Both the position numbers and the translations under genes were made by a program. The notes beneath the pieces were generated by a model that saw only the letters and a program-made list of their open reading frames with translations, was not told where the DNA came from and searched no databases. From CALVUJ01 sp045128835 (GTDB lineage Bacteria; Bacillota_I; Bacilli_A; RFN20; DUOF01), in the NCBI GenBank assembly GCA_045128835.1, contig JBGVRX010000029.1:1-64000 (forward strand): a stretch of DNA of 64,000 nt. Direction: 5' to 3'. This document shows positions 50,531 through 60,887 of the stretch, piece after piece (position 1 is the first letter of the stretch; every line of letters begins with the position of its first letter).

Positions 50531-53008
50531 TCAATCTTTTTTCTTTTTGATAAGTAGTCTAAAACTTATTAATCCAGTTCCTACAACAAAAATACTGAAC
50601 ACTGCAACTAAATATGGAGTATCACTCTTTACAATAACCTTTCTAGTAACACTAACTAATAAATCTCCGTCTCCACTGCTATAAGTTATGTAATAGACAC
50701 CCGCTTTTTTAGTATCTACATTTCCATCAATATTAATAGAGCTAACTCTACCACCACTACTAACATCGCCCTTATACGCTTTAGCACCAGCATCTTCATA
50801 CTTTTGACCTCTTATAATAGTTACTACATCTTCGCCAACCAAACTAATACGAATAATATCTGTATCAACTTTAAAGATTTTATCTATCGCTAAAAACATT
50901 TCATTACCTAGATTGTCCATCGCGCTAACATATAATTTATATTCACCATAACAACCTACTGGATAACCTATACTTCCACCATTTTCAACTTCATTTTCTA
51001 GTAAAGAATTAGTAACATTATCAGTTCCTTTTTTAAACCAACCATATTTAATATTACCATTCAATCCACTTCCATCATTAGCAATTAAAGTAATAGAATT
51101 CGTAATATAATAAGCATCATCTTCTTTTAAAATACTATAAGTGATTCTAGGACCACTAGTGTCAATAAACAATGAAGTTTCTACCTCTAATAAAGTATAA
51201 TTATATGCCCTATCATGGACATATACCCATAAAGAATATTCTCCTTCTAAATCATTAGGAAATTGAACATCTGTATTATTTGTACAAATAAGATTTAAAT
51301 CTTCAATCGTAACAGTATTACTTGCTAGAAAAGCACACTTAAAAGTTTCATTTACGCCCATTTCTTCAACAATTATTTTTACGCTAGGTTCCTCATGATA
51401 TTCATCGATATTAATTGTAATAACTTCAACCTCTTCCTTAGTCAACCCAACTGTATCAAAATTAAATCTTCCTGCACTATAATACTTATAGTTTCCTAAT
51501 TTATCATAAGCAACAAAATATAGATAATATGTTCCATCTTCACTAATATTACCATTAGAAGACAGCACACCGTTATTGTCATAACTTTTTCCATTATTTT
51601 TAATCACTAAATAATCTTCTTCAGAAATTTCTTCTTTACTCCATAAATAATAAAGTGAATCAATTCCTGAATAATAATCAGTAAAATTAACCTCTAGATT
51701 AACTTGATTATAATAATTTGTATCAATATAACCATCTTTATTTAAACTAAAACTAGGGGCGTTATTATCAAAGTAAAATATGTAATAGTCACTAACATAA
51801 TAATTTCCCGTATAATCATAAGCATAATATCTCATACAATAAGGACCATCATTTAAATCAGGACCTAAAATAAAACTAACTCCGTTTTCATAAGCAAAAT
51901 TATAACTTTGACCCCAATCACAAGTATTATAATAAGGAACTATTATTTGATAAAATAAATTACTTGGATCAATACCACTTTTTGAATCATCAACAGTAAT
52001 CTTTACTTCAACACTTTTAGCGTATTCATCAATTGATGCAACACTTGTATTTTCTTCATCTACAGTTGGTAATTCAGTATCAAAATAAAATATCTCATCT
52101 AATAAAACTATACTATCTGGAAATCTACTATTACAATTAGTTTGACATTGCACTACTGTTTTAAATCTAGCGTATTCATAATTGATGTTATTATTAGAAT
52201 CATATAACAAAGTATCTGCTGAATAATAAAATGTAAAGTTACCAAGGTAAGGAGTAAGATTTAATGATTGATTTCCAGAACTTACTGTCTCTACGGCTTC
52301 ATCTCTACAAATATTATCTCCTACACACACACTATTTGTAACCAAAAAAGTCGGGGCGTTATCCCAAGTTAAGCTAGATGATATGTTATTAGACATATAT
52401 CCTTTAACATAAACATATTTATTAGCTTGACTGAAATAATTGTCTACATATTTCTTACCTTCATTTTCAGTATAGAAAGTATCAACTAAAAATTGATAAC
52501 TATAATCTAGTTCACTAGAAACAAACTCAATATCATCAAGTATAATTTCTTCATTACATCCATCATCTATACAAACAAGTTTGTTACTAAATTTAACATA
52601 TTCAAAATTAAAACCTTCACTATAATAAGGCATATCTCCATCCCAAAATTGAAAGGAATAGGTTTCACTGCTAAGAATATCTTGAGGATTTTCTTGTTGA
52701 TCTTTACCAGTTAAATCAGTTTCACAAAGTTCTTCTTGCCCGCTTACTTTGTAACAAAATTTATGCTCCCAACGATAACTTTTACCTGTTTCTTCTAAAC
52801 CTTTTAAAGTTACCGCAAATTGCATTCTTTCTTTTATCACACCATAATCATCTTCCAAAGAATAATAAACAGGAAGTTTATCTGTTCCTACTTCAACTTC
52901 AAAAGTAGAACTAGAAACTTTTTTCGCAGAAACATCTATAGATTCCATGAATAAGGCACAAACAAAAACAAAAACAATATATACAAAATTAAATATTTTC
53001 TTCATCAT
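50531..53008 (-). CDS. Large surface protein with Ig-like (DUF5011-type) domains, C-terminally membrane-anchored
   Basis: A signal peptide (KIFNFVYIVFVFVCALFMES..VSA) is followed by repeated Ig-like beta domains with FYFDNNAPSF and RFNFDTVGL-type junctions (about 90-residue repeats). The C-terminal DUF5011 domain reads IIRGQKYEDAGAKAYKGD..NIDGNVDTKKAGVYYITY. A membrane helix (YLVAVFSIFVVGTGLISFRL) and KKKKD end the 825-aa protein. Several cysteine pairs are present. It starts at the stop of the DnaJ-like gene. Surface adhesion or envelope scaffold is inferred. Confidence 0.82.
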   Translation of the reverse strand: MMKKIFNFVYIVFVFVCALFMESIDVSAKKVSSSTFEVEVGTDKLPVYYSLEDDYGVIKERMQFAVTLKGLEETGKSYRWEHKFCYKVSGQEELCETDLTGKDQQENPQDILSSETYSFQFWDGDMPYYSEGFNFEYVKFSNKLVCIDDGCNEEIILDDIEFVSSELDYSYQFLVDTFYTENEGKKYVDNYFSQANKYVYVKGYMSNNISSSLTWDNAPTFLVTNSVCVGDNICRDEAVETVSSGNQSLNLTPYLGNFTFYYSADTLLYDSNNNINYEYARFKTVVQCQTNCNSRFPDSIVLLDEIFYFDTELPTVDEENTSVASIDEYAKSVEVKITVDDSKSGIDPSNLFYQIIVPYYNTCDWGQSYNFAYENGVSFILGPDLNDGPYCMRYYAYDYTGNYYVSDYYIFYFDNNAPSFSLNKDGYIDTNYYNQVNLEVNFTDYYSGIDSLYYLWSKEEISEEDYLVIKNNGKSYDNNGVLSSNGNISEDGTYYLYFVAYDKLGNYKYYSAGRFNFDTVGLTKEEVEVITINIDEYHEEPSVKIIVEEMGVNETFKCAFLASNTVTIEDLNLICTNNTDVQFPNDLEGEYSLWVYVHDRAYNYTLLEVETSLFIDTSGPRITYSILKEDDAYYITNSITLIANDGSGLNGNIKYGWFKKGTDNVTNSLLENEVENGGSIGYPVGCYGEYKLYVSAMDNLGNEMFLAIDKIFKVDTDIIRISLVGEDVVTIIRGQKYEDAGAKAYKGDVSSGGRVSSINIDGNVDTKKAGVYYITYSSGDGDLLVSVTRKVIVKSDTPYLVAVFSIFVVGTGLISFRLLIKKKKD

Positions 53009-54460
53009 TTACGCCTCCACTTCCATAATTAAATTTATTAAAACTAAATATACAATTAACACGCTTATCAAAATAATAAACATTGTTTGAGTATATGGTA
53101 CAACTATCATCAAACAAGGAATTACAAACCAAAACAAAACGCTTAAAACCTTAAACAAGAAGTAATTCTTTAATTTAGTTTTTTCTTCATTATCCCCTTT
53201 TAATAAATAATACATATCATTTTTCTTTATTAAAGCAGATTGACTTTTAAACCCATAATGATAAATATCTTCAACTTTACCACCTAATAAATTAAATAAC
53301 TTACTAGTATTCAATACTTTAACTTTTTCTGTATAAATAACTTCACTATCATTATTAAATTCAACAGAAATAATTAAATTACCATTACTACCACCATATT
53401 TTCCTTCTTGACCTTTTCCTTCTATTTCCATTTTAGAAGTACATTTAGTAATGTTATGACAGTCAATTGTTTCTTCTAGACTACAAACAGTGTAATCACC
53501 ATTAAAATACACCATTTTATTCTTATAATTTTTGTTTATAAATAAATACATTTGTTTATCTTCACCATCGTATTTACTATTAAAAAATTTAAAAACAATC
53601 TTTTTATTATTAAAATCAAATTGCTTACTATATCCATCTTCAACAAAACAAGGAACCTCAAGTTTAAAAGCACCAAATTCAGAAAAATATTCTTTACTAA
53701 ATCCAAATAAGGTTTCTTCTTTAGTTAAGTAATAATCTACTTCAATAACATCACCATTAATTTTAACATTTTCTTTATCATAAAAATCAAAAGAAACTTT
53801 CAAATTAGACTTAAGATTATTTCCATAGTCATCACCATAACCCTTAAATTCTTTAAAAGAATCATCAACGTAAAAAGCGATCTTATCTTTTGTTAAGTGA
53901 TATCCTTTTCCTCCACACTTTTTACAATTAACACTTACTTTGCCTTCTCCTCTACAGATTGGGCACCAAATCATATGTTCTTTATACTCAACTACTTTTT
54001 CACCATTACAAGTTTGGCAAGTAACAAAGTCAACACATGAATCACATTTAACCTTATGAGAATATTCTATTTCATAACGCAAATTCAAAAGTTTATATAG
54101 ATAACTTAATTTAACATTAACTTCAATATCTTTATAACTAGAAACGCTCAAATCTTCTACACTGTTATAATCTATTTCTTGAATTTCATTAACTTGATTT
54201 TCTTTACTAAAATAATCATACAGGTCATATGTTTTTAAAGCATTTTCTTTCAAAGATTCCTTATCTTCCAGATTATACATCTTTCGTCTTTGTTCATCTT
54301 TTATATTCTCATATGCCTTTATAATCTCTCTATATTTTTTATAAGCATGAATAGATGTGTTAAAAGAAGGATCATACTTTCTTTTTAAGTCATTGTATGA
54401 TGTTTCAATTTCTTTATCAGTTGCATCTCTAGTAACATTTAAAATCTCATAACTATCCAT
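53009..54460 (-). CDS. Membrane-anchored DnaJ-like protein with degenerate HPD motif
   Basis: Residues 1-66 form a J domain (SYEILNVTRDATDKEIETSY), but the HPD motif is DPS at 30-32. The zinc domain has all four DnaJ pairs: C139xxC142, C148xxC151, C166xxC169 and C179xxC182. The beta-sandwich region follows, and the C-terminus has two membrane helices (about 433-482), unlike DnaJ. Without HPD it should not stimulate DnaK ATPase. No dnaK is nearby. It may hold client proteins at the membrane for the operon's protease or helicase; this is inference. Confidence 0.8.
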   Translation of the reverse strand: MDSYEILNVTRDATDKEIETSYNDLKRKYDPSFNTSIHAYKKYREIIKAYENIKDEQRRKMYNLEDKESLKENALKTYDLYDYFSKENQVNEIQEIDYNSVEDLSVSSYKDIEVNVKLSYLYKLLNLRYEIEYSHKVKCDSCVDFVTCQTCNGEKVVEYKEHMIWCPICRGEGKVSVNCKKCGGKGYHLTKDKIAFYVDDSFKEFKGYGDDYGNNLKSNLKVSFDFYDKENVKINGDVIEVDYYLTKEETLFGFSKEYFSEFGAFKLEVPCFVEDGYSKQFDFNNKKIVFKFFNSKYDGEDKQMYLFINKNYKNKMVYFNGDYTVCSLEETIDCHNITKCTSKMEIEGKGQEGKYGGSNGNLIISVEFNNDSEVIYTEKVKVLNTSKLFNLLGGKVEDIYHYGFKSQSALIKKNDMYYLLKGDNEEKTKLKNYFLFKVLSVLFWFVIPCLMIVVPYTQTMFIILISVLIVYLVLINLIMEVEA

Positions 54461-54478
54461 CTTATATCATCTCCTTGT

Positions 54479-55465
54479 CTATAATAAATCTATAACCTCA
54501 TTGATTAATCTGATATCTTTATACTTATCTCTATTTTTTAACAAGTATTTTTTTATATCACCTTTGTAATCTTTAAGTTTGAAAGATTCAAAACAACTTC
54601 CTTCAACTTCATCAATCACTACTTTTCCCACATTATATCCTTTTGTTTCTCTACCTATTTCTACAAAAGAATACTCACTAAACTCTTTAATAATCTCTTC
54701 AATATAAATTTTATTTCCCTCAATTGTAAACTTCTTGCTTTCATCTACAACAAGAATATAATCACTATTTACTAAATTATTCTCTCTTCCATAAAACAAA
54801 TTAACTTTGAAATTACTACTTAAAAATTCTTTTTTATCTTCACTTAGTTCTCTTGAATCATCTAGTTTTAAAGCATTCTTTTTTAAATAATCTTTAATAT
54901 TTTTATTTATATTATTACTATTAACATCCATTTCAAAATAATATGGATTAGCTTCTAAACTAGTATAATTAAGTGCAATATCGTCATATCTATTAGACAA
55001 TTCCTTCTTATATTTATTAATCAATTCTAAGAATTTAAAATCATTATTCCAAACAACAACATTGCTACTATTATTAATTTTATTTTCACTAACTAATTCA
55101 TTTTTTAAAGGATTATAAATAACCCTTTTCATTTCCTTTTTTTCTAATACAGGAATCTTATTTATATTCAAGCAATATTCTCCAAAAGCACTAAACTTAA
55201 TATCATTAACTATAATTTCATTAATATCCTCACTATCACTATTATTAATGATAAGACCATTATCTAATAAATCATAAAAATTATTTTGATAAAGGTACAA
55301 CAAAGCCTTAGTTACATCCATATCCAATAAGACTTCACTAATAGTCTTTTTGCTTCCTTGTTTTATGATTTTGATTAGTAAAAACACAAATAAATCCATT
55401 TTTTCTAAATTATAAAGTTCAATTTCACTATTAAAATCACTAAAAGAAACAAAATTAATCTTCAT
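54479..55465 (-). CDS. Hypothetical acidic protein, 328 aa
   Basis: I do not recognise this family. It is a cytosolic, Asn/Lys/Asp-rich alpha/beta protein with no membrane helix and no catalytic motif I can name. Its start overlaps the 3' end of the helicase gene by 11 bases, so it is probably made in fixed ratio with the helicase. It lies between the helicase and the membrane DnaJ-like gene. Confidence 0.6.
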   Translation of the reverse strand: MKINFVSFSDFNSEIELYNLEKMDLFVFLLIKIIKQGSKKTISEVLLDMDVTKALLYLYQNNFYDLLDNGLIINNSDSEDINEIIVNDIKFSAFGEYCLNINKIPVLEKKEMKRVIYNPLKNELVSENKINNSSNVVVWNNDFKFLELINKYKKELSNRYDDIALNYTSLEANPYYFEMDVNSNNINKNIKDYLKKNALKLDDSRELSEDKKEFLSSNFKVNLFYGRENNLVNSDYILVVDESKKFTIEGNKIYIEEIIKEFSEYSFVEIGRETKGYNVGKVVIDEVEGSCFESFKLKDYKGDIKKYLLKNRDKYKDIRLINEVIDLL

Positions 55466-58400
55466 AATTTATCACCTCACCAAAATAGTTGTTTGGTTCA
55501 TCAATCTTGCCTACAACTCTATCATAAATCTCACGATATATTTTTCTAACACTTACATCACTACTGTCATCTAATGCTTCCATTTTAATTTTAAGACTTG
55601 AAAAGAATGGCTTAGATCCAACAATAATTAACATCTTTCTAGCTCTTGATAAGGCAACATTAATTCTTTCAAACTTCTTAACAAAATCTCCAGCTTCAAA
55701 AAGAGGATTATTTCTAACAAAGTTAACAATAATAATATCTTCTTCTTTACCTTGGAATTCATCTACCGTAGAAACTTTACTCTTATTAAAATTCAAAGCT
55801 TCAAACTTCATTTTAGAAACTTCTTTTTTCAATTCACTAACTTGATCGCCATACAAAGAAATAACTCCAACACTGCACGCTTCCTTCATACTTCCTTCAT
55901 CAATCAAAGCTTTATATCCTCTATCTAAAGTTTTTAAAATTTCTTTAGTTAAATAGATTTCTTCCTCATTATAGAAAGATGTTGAAACGATACTTCCCTT
56001 TTTCTTCTTTCTTTCATAACTTACATTACGATTAACATCATAATGAGAATTAAACCAATATGTATGAATGTTTTCTTCAAACAAACTATAAGAGTTACTA
56101 CTTACATTTAAATAGTGCCTCTTTGCCTCATTTTGTTCTTTTAAATTACCAAGTTTTAATTTATCATCATAGAAAATGTTTACGACATCCATTATTTGCT
56201 CATGGCTTCTGTATTGATTTACTAACATGTATTTATTATTTCTAGATTTTTTGAATAATTCCTTAAACATACTATTTTCTACTAAAGATTCATATTTAGA
56301 AAGCAATTCTTTATCACTATCGTCTTTAAACATCTTTTCCTTATATTTGAATAAAGGTGGTAATTGACGATGATCTCCTACTAAAATAATACTCTTTCCA
56401 TATAAAATAGGAATTAAAAGTTCTACCCCATTAGCCTTACTAACTTCATCTATAATAACTACATCAAAATCTATATTTTTAAGTTCAATATCTCCTAACC
56501 CCAATTTCTTTAGATACTCATTTTTCTCTTCCAAATACTTAGAATTAGCGTTACATGTAATACTGTAAACATTCGCATTATTATTTAGTAAATATTTCGT
56601 ATATTTTACTTTATCCTTCTCTAGTAAATCTTCCTTGTTATCTTCAATGTATTTAATTACATCCTTATATAAAAATTCATATTCCTTATATTTACTTTCT
56701 TCTTTTTCAAACTTATTCTTTTCTTGATTTATATAAGAATGAATAACATTTAAGCATCCTTCATCATCCAAAGGTCTCTTGTTAAAAGAAAGAATATTAT
56801 TAAAATACTCATCAAAATATTCATCAATTTCTCTAAAGTCTTTTTCTCTTCCCTTAGTCTTATTTGCTATTTGATTATTTAACTCATTAATCTCTTTTGA
56901 TAAGGAACTTCTACTTTCTTTGTATTCATTAACCTTTGAACTATAAACATCTAAACTATTCTTTGCTTCATTATAAAAATTATCTAAAGTAGAGATATTC
57001 TTGTTTATAAATTTCTTATAATCACTTGCAAACTTTTCGTTATTACTAAAATAAATTTTAAAATATTTTAAATAATCATTAAAATTTTCATACTCTTCAT
57101 TTATTTCATATTCTTTTACAAATTCTAATCCTCTAAATACTGACGAAGATAAATAACCTTTGTATTCATTTATATCGTAATTACTTCTTCTAAATTCATT
57201 TATAAATAACAAATTATTCTTGAAATCTCTAATCTTACTAAGAGAAACACTTATTTTATTATCCAATTCGTTTGCTTTGCTTTTTACAATATTTCTATTA
57301 TTAATCAAACTTCTAACTTCTTTTCTTAAATTTAAATGTTTAATAACCTTATCTTTAATTTCTTCATATCTTACAAATGATTGCTCAACTGTTTTACCAT
57401 ATAAAACAAAGTTTTTCTCTTTGTTCAAATACTTATTTTTCATCTTTTCATAAAAATTATCTACAAGTTTATCTGGCAAATAACTCTTATTAGATTTTAT
57501 CTTTCTTTCACTGTTTACTAATCTAATTGGCAAAACATCTAGTTCATCAGGAAGTCTTTCAATAACATTGTCTATTGCAACGTGTGTTTGAGATGAAAGT
57601 AAAACTTTCTTTCCCATTTTATTATATTGGTAAACCATTTCTGTAATAGTTTGAGTCTTACCAGTTCCTGGAGGTCCTTGAAGTAAAAAGATAGAGTTCG
57701 AATTAATCGCACGATAAACAGCTTCTTTTTGATATTTATCCAAAGAATTATTGCTCCATACAATATCCTCTCTTTTTAAAACATCTTCACTAGTCTCAAA
57801 CTCACTAATATTGAATAAGTAACTAGCAATACCAGGACTCTTAACATTACCTTCTCTTAAATCTCTTAAAGCTTGTTTTCCTCTTTTATAAAGTGCTACA
57901 TCACCACTTAAGATATTAACCAAAACAGGCTTTTCTCCAAACTCTCTAGTAACATATTCATTAACTCTAGCAAAACTAAAATATAAATCTAAATCCTCAT
58001 CACTCCAGAACTTTGAAAAAGAATAAGTTGCTTCCGTTTCACTTTCACTAACTAACTCTAACGGTTTTAACAAACTACCTAGTCTTCTAGTTTTAAAACT
58101 AAATTCTAATTCGTTATTTCCAACCTTAAGTTCTCCTTTTTCCAAACAATCAACTTCATTAGCTAATTCTATTTCTTGAGAAACAAAAAATTGCAAATTG
58201 TTGAAACTATTCTCATTCTTTTTTATTCTAACTAGAAATTCTACAGCGATTACACTGTTATATGATTCATCAACCATCTCATTTCCATCTACATAAAGAT
58301 AATTATTACCATCATCAAAATAAGTGACATCCTCATACTTTTTACAAATATTTAAGTTTCTTTTAACCTCTTTTAACTCAATTGCCTTAAATTCTAAAGT

Positions 58401-58934
58401 CTTATAGAATCCTAGTTTCTTTAAAAAATGTCTTTTTTCAAACTCTAAATAACTTTCAAAATCTCTAACAAAATCTAAACAATGATAATCATAAACATTT
58501 GGAGTCTCATTAATAATATATCTAACAGTTTTAAGATCGCTCAACGCTTTCTTATAATCATTTTTTATTTTTACATCAAAAGAAAATTCTTTTTCATATT
58601 TTCGCATTTTCTTACTATCGTTTATGTAAATATCTTTAACCTTATAATAACTTTCTCCATCCTTAGTTATTATAAAGTCTCCAACAAATTGATATAGTTG
58701 TCCTTTTGGTCTAATAAAAAAATTTTTGTAAAAATCAAAGTTTATATCTTTTAAAAGTCTTCTTTCAAGACTTGAACATGCTACAAAAAAAGTATTTTCT
58801 AGCACAACTACTTCTTTAACAAAATTATTCAAATCAACATTAATTTCATCTAAGTATTTATAAAATGATGCTCCTGCTAGTCTCTTCTTATATTCATCTT
58901 TATAAACTTCACTAAAATCAAAGAAAATACCCAT
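55455..58934 (-). CDS. SF1 (Upf1-like) helicase with long coiled-coil insertion
   Basis: Superfamily 1B helicase motifs in order: Walker A QGPPGTGKTQT (419-429), Ia LLSSQTHVAIDN, II VVIIDEVSKA, III LVGDHRQLPPLF, IV VNQYRSHEQIMD, V STVDEFQGKEEDIIIVN and VI RINVALSRARKML. Between Ia and II is a coiled-coil/helical insertion of some 330 residues. The N-terminal 400 residues are not assigned. Upf1-like bacterial helicases unwind RNA or DNA, and the insert could bind a partner. The start has GGAGGTG. Gene order puts it between two DnaJ-like genes. Confidence 0.9.
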   Translation of the reverse strand: MGIFFDFSEVYKDEYKKRLAGASFYKYLDEINVDLNNFVKEVVVLENTFFVACSSLERRLLKDINFDFYKNFFIRPKGQLYQFVGDFIITKDGESYYKVKDIYINDSKKMRKYEKEFSFDVKIKNDYKKALSDLKTVRYIINETPNVYDYHCLDFVRDFESYLEFEKRHFLKKLGFYKTLEFKAIELKEVKRNLNICKKYEDVTYFDDGNNYLYVDGNEMVDESYNSVIAVEFLVRIKKNENSFNNLQFFVSQEIELANEVDCLEKGELKVGNNELEFSFKTRRLGSLLKPLELVSESETEATYSFSKFWSDEDLDLYFSFARVNEYVTREFGEKPVLVNILSGDVALYKRGKQALRDLREGNVKSPGIASYLFNISEFETSEDVLKREDIVWSNNSLDKYQKEAVYRAINSNSIFLLQGPPGTGKTQTITEMVYQYNKMGKKVLLSSQTHVAIDNVIERLPDELDVLPIRLVNSERKIKSNKSYLPDKLVDNFYEKMKNKYLNKEKNFVLYGKTVEQSFVRYEEIKDKVIKHLNLRKEVRSLINNRNIVKSKANELDNKISVSLSKIRDFKNNLLFINEFRRSNYDINEYKGYLSSSVFRGLEFVKEYEINEEYENFNDYLKYFKIYFSNNEKFASDYKKFINKNISTLDNFYNEAKNSLDVYSSKVNEYKESRSSLSKEINELNNQIANKTKGREKDFREIDEYFDEYFNNILSFNKRPLDDEGCLNVIHSYINQEKNKFEKEESKYKEYEFLYKDVIKYIEDNKEDLLEKDKVKYTKYLLNNNANVYSITCNANSKYLEEKNEYLKKLGLGDIELKNIDFDVVIIDEVSKANGVELLIPILYGKSIILVGDHRQLPPLFKYKEKMFKDDSDKELLSKYESLVENSMFKELFKKSRNNKYMLVNQYRSHEQIMDVVNIFYDDKLKLGNLKEQNEAKRHYLNVSSNSYSLFEENIHTYWFNSHYDVNRNVSYERKKKKGSIVSTSFYNEEEIYLTKEILKTLDRGYKALIDEGSMKEACSVGVISLYGDQVSELKKEVSKMKFEALNFNKSKVSTVDEFQGKEEDIIIVNFVRNNPLFEAGDFVKKFERINVALSRARKMLIIVGSKPFFSSLKIKMEALDDSSDVSVRKIYREIYDRVVGKIDEPNNYFGEVINYED

Positions 58935-58946
58935 CTATAACACCTC

Positions 58947-60296
58947 CTATCTTATAACTTTAACTATAACTTTATTTCCATCTTCATCTACTACAACGAT
59001 TTCCTTCTTTTTGTTTAAAGTGACTTTTAAACCACTCTCAAACAAGTTAACTTCTTCAAAAAAGAACTTTTTATAATCTTGCAAATAAATAACTTTATCT
59101 TTTTTACTAACACGAACAGTAACCTTATATACATCATAGTTAAAAGGATTTAATTTAAAAACTGCGCTCTCACATTCATTTTTATCAAGCATGAATCCTT
59201 GTTCTTTAACTTCTACTTCTTTTTCTTCTTCTATATTTTTGGGAAATGACAATGTCAATTTACTCTTATTAAACTCAATTGTCTTCTTACCATCACTAAC
59301 TTCATATTTAGTTAATTTAATAGGCATTGAATATAAAACATCATCAATACATTTAAAATCTTCTTCAAAGTAAATTTTTAAGTATAAGTCTCCTTGCTCT
59401 CCACCAAACTTACCATCTAACCCTTTTCCTTTTAGTTTAACAATTTTAAAATTGTTCGCTTCTTCTATTTCTATATACTGATAATCTTTATTATTTATTT
59501 GTTTATAATAAGAAATGTTTAAACATTTTAAATTACTAGATAACTCTTTTTTATTAATATAAAATCCTGGCATATCTTTCTTTATAACGACATTTTTATA
59601 AACGTCTTTACCCTTTAAAGGAACTAGTTCACTCTCTATACAAATATAAAATGAGCCTTCGTTAATCCCTTGATTTTCAAGCTTAATTACTTCTCTAGTT
59701 TCTTCTCCGCTCGATTTTATTTTTTCAAAACCTTTTATAGTCTCTACATTTTTACTTATTCCTTTTATAATTTCTTCTTTAGAAAACTTTATTATTCTTT
59801 TGTCATAAACATCATTACCAACTACTTCAAAACATTCATAATCATTTATTTGAACTTTGATAAACAAATCACCTTTAATATCATTACTTTCTCTTCCTTT
59901 TCCTTTTACAGTAATAATATCTCCTTCTTTTAAAGTTGGAGTTAATTGAACTTTAACTTTACCTTTTTTTACTAATTTACCTTTTCCTTCACATAAAGGA
60001 CAAATGTTTTTAATAATTCTTTTATTCCCCTTACAGTGATTGCAAATCACTTTATTACCATTAATATTAATAAAACCTAACCCATTACATTTATCACACT
60101 TTTCGTAATATGTATTAAAATTAACACTCTCTACACATTTACAATCTTTTTCTACTTTACTTATAACTTCAACTTCTTTTCCTTTTAAAATATCCAAATA
60201 TGAAAAAGAACCTTCATCATAAATATCTAGATTCTCTTTAACATTTAAATTATTCTCATAATTATAATTATCTACAAAAATATTATTCTTTTTCAT
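58947..60296 (-). CDS. DnaJ-like protein lacking the J domain
   Basis: Instead of a J domain the first 45 residues are an Asn/acidic linker. A DnaJ-type cysteine-rich domain follows (DCKC at 51-54, C67xxC70, C85xxC88 and C99xxC102), then the client-binding beta domains (EGDIITVKGKGRES, GDLFIKVQINDYECFEV), repeated later in the protein. The ATG overlaps the CoaE-like stop TGA (ATGA). It could act as a holdase without DnaK. Together with the gene at 53009-54460 it brackets the helicase. Confidence 0.78.
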   Translation of the reverse strand: MKKNNIFVDNYNYENNLNVKENLDIYDEGSFSYLDILKGKEVEVISKVEKDCKCVESVNFNTYYEKCDKCNGLGFININGNKVICNHCKGNKRIIKNICPLCEGKGKLVKKGKVKVQLTPTLKEGDIITVKGKGRESNDIKGDLFIKVQINDYECFEVVGNDVYDKRIIKFSKEEIIKGISKNVETIKGFEKIKSSGEETREVIKLENQGINEGSFYICIESELVPLKGKDVYKNVVIKKDMPGFYINKKELSSNLKCLNISYYKQINNKDYQYIEIEEANNFKIVKLKGKGLDGKFGGEQGDLYLKIYFEEDFKCIDDVLYSMPIKLTKYEVSDGKKTIEFNKSKLTLSFPKNIEEEKEVEVKEQGFMLDKNECESAVFKLNPFNYDVYKVTVRVSKKDKVIYLQDYKKFFFEEVNLFESGLKVTLNKKKEIVVVDEDGNKVIVKVIR

Positions 60297-60859
60297 TTTA
60301 ATTCTCCTAGCAATTTTATTATAAAACTATCATCAATATTTTGCCCATCTATTATAAAATCCATTTCTTCCCTGTTATAATCATTTTTCATAACTTCTCT
60401 TAAATCAAAATATTCATTAGTGATATTATCTCTTTTTATAACTCTATTCTTTCTTGTTTCATATTTAGTGTCTACTAAAATCTTATAGTCTAGTAAATTC
60501 CAATATTTTGTTTGATCTAAAATAATCCAATCTAAAAACACCTTTTTATCTTTGTTTTCTTTTATTATTCTATCTATAATTTCATTTTCTATTTTTTCTG
60601 TATAATCGTAATATTTTTGATATTTAACCTTATCATTAAAAACAATATTCCCTACTTTTTTTCTATCTAAAACTCCATTAACTACAACTGAATTATCTTC
60701 TACTATTTTTACTATGTTCTCTACTATCTCTTTATCTTTTAAAATATCATGCCCGATTTTATCAATTTCAACATGAATTATACCATCATCAAAAGACATC
60801 ATTCTCCTAATTAAAGATGACTTTCCTGCTCCTGATTTTCCAACAACACCTATAAGCAT
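60293..60859 (-). CDS. CoaE-like dephospho-CoA kinase family protein
   Basis: The P-loop GVVGKSGAGKSSL, the DKIGHDIL acceptor region and DRKKVGNIVF are CoaE features, and DWIILDQTKYW and the RKNRVIKRDN lid are compatible. The usual family loop is G-G-I-G-S-G-K-S and here it is K-S-G-A-G-K-S. At 188 aa it is normal in length. It is the first gene of the long operon and ends at a TGA. It could be the cell's dephospho-CoA kinase or a divergent nucleotide kinase recruited to the system. Confidence 0.75.
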   Translation of the reverse strand: MLIGVVGKSGAGKSSLIRRMMSFDDGIIHVEIDKIGHDILKDKEIVENIVKIVEDNSVVVNGVLDRKKVGNIVFNDKVKYQKYYDYTEKIENEIIDRIIKENKDKKVFLDWIILDQTKYWNLLDYKILVDTKYETRKNRVIKRDNITNEYFDLREVMKNDYNREEMDFIIDGQNIDDSFIIKLLGELK

Positions 60860-60876
60860 AATATCACTCCAAAATT

Positions 60877-60882
60877 ATTATA
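60877..60882 (-). promoter_or_regulatory. -10 element of the 16-kb operon promoter
   Basis: TATAAT lies just past the terminator of the upstream gene and about 18 bases before the ATG; GGAGTG is the ribosome site. No consensus -35 is seen (the region overlaps the terminator's T run). Confidence 0.5.
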
Positions 60883-60887
60883 CTATT

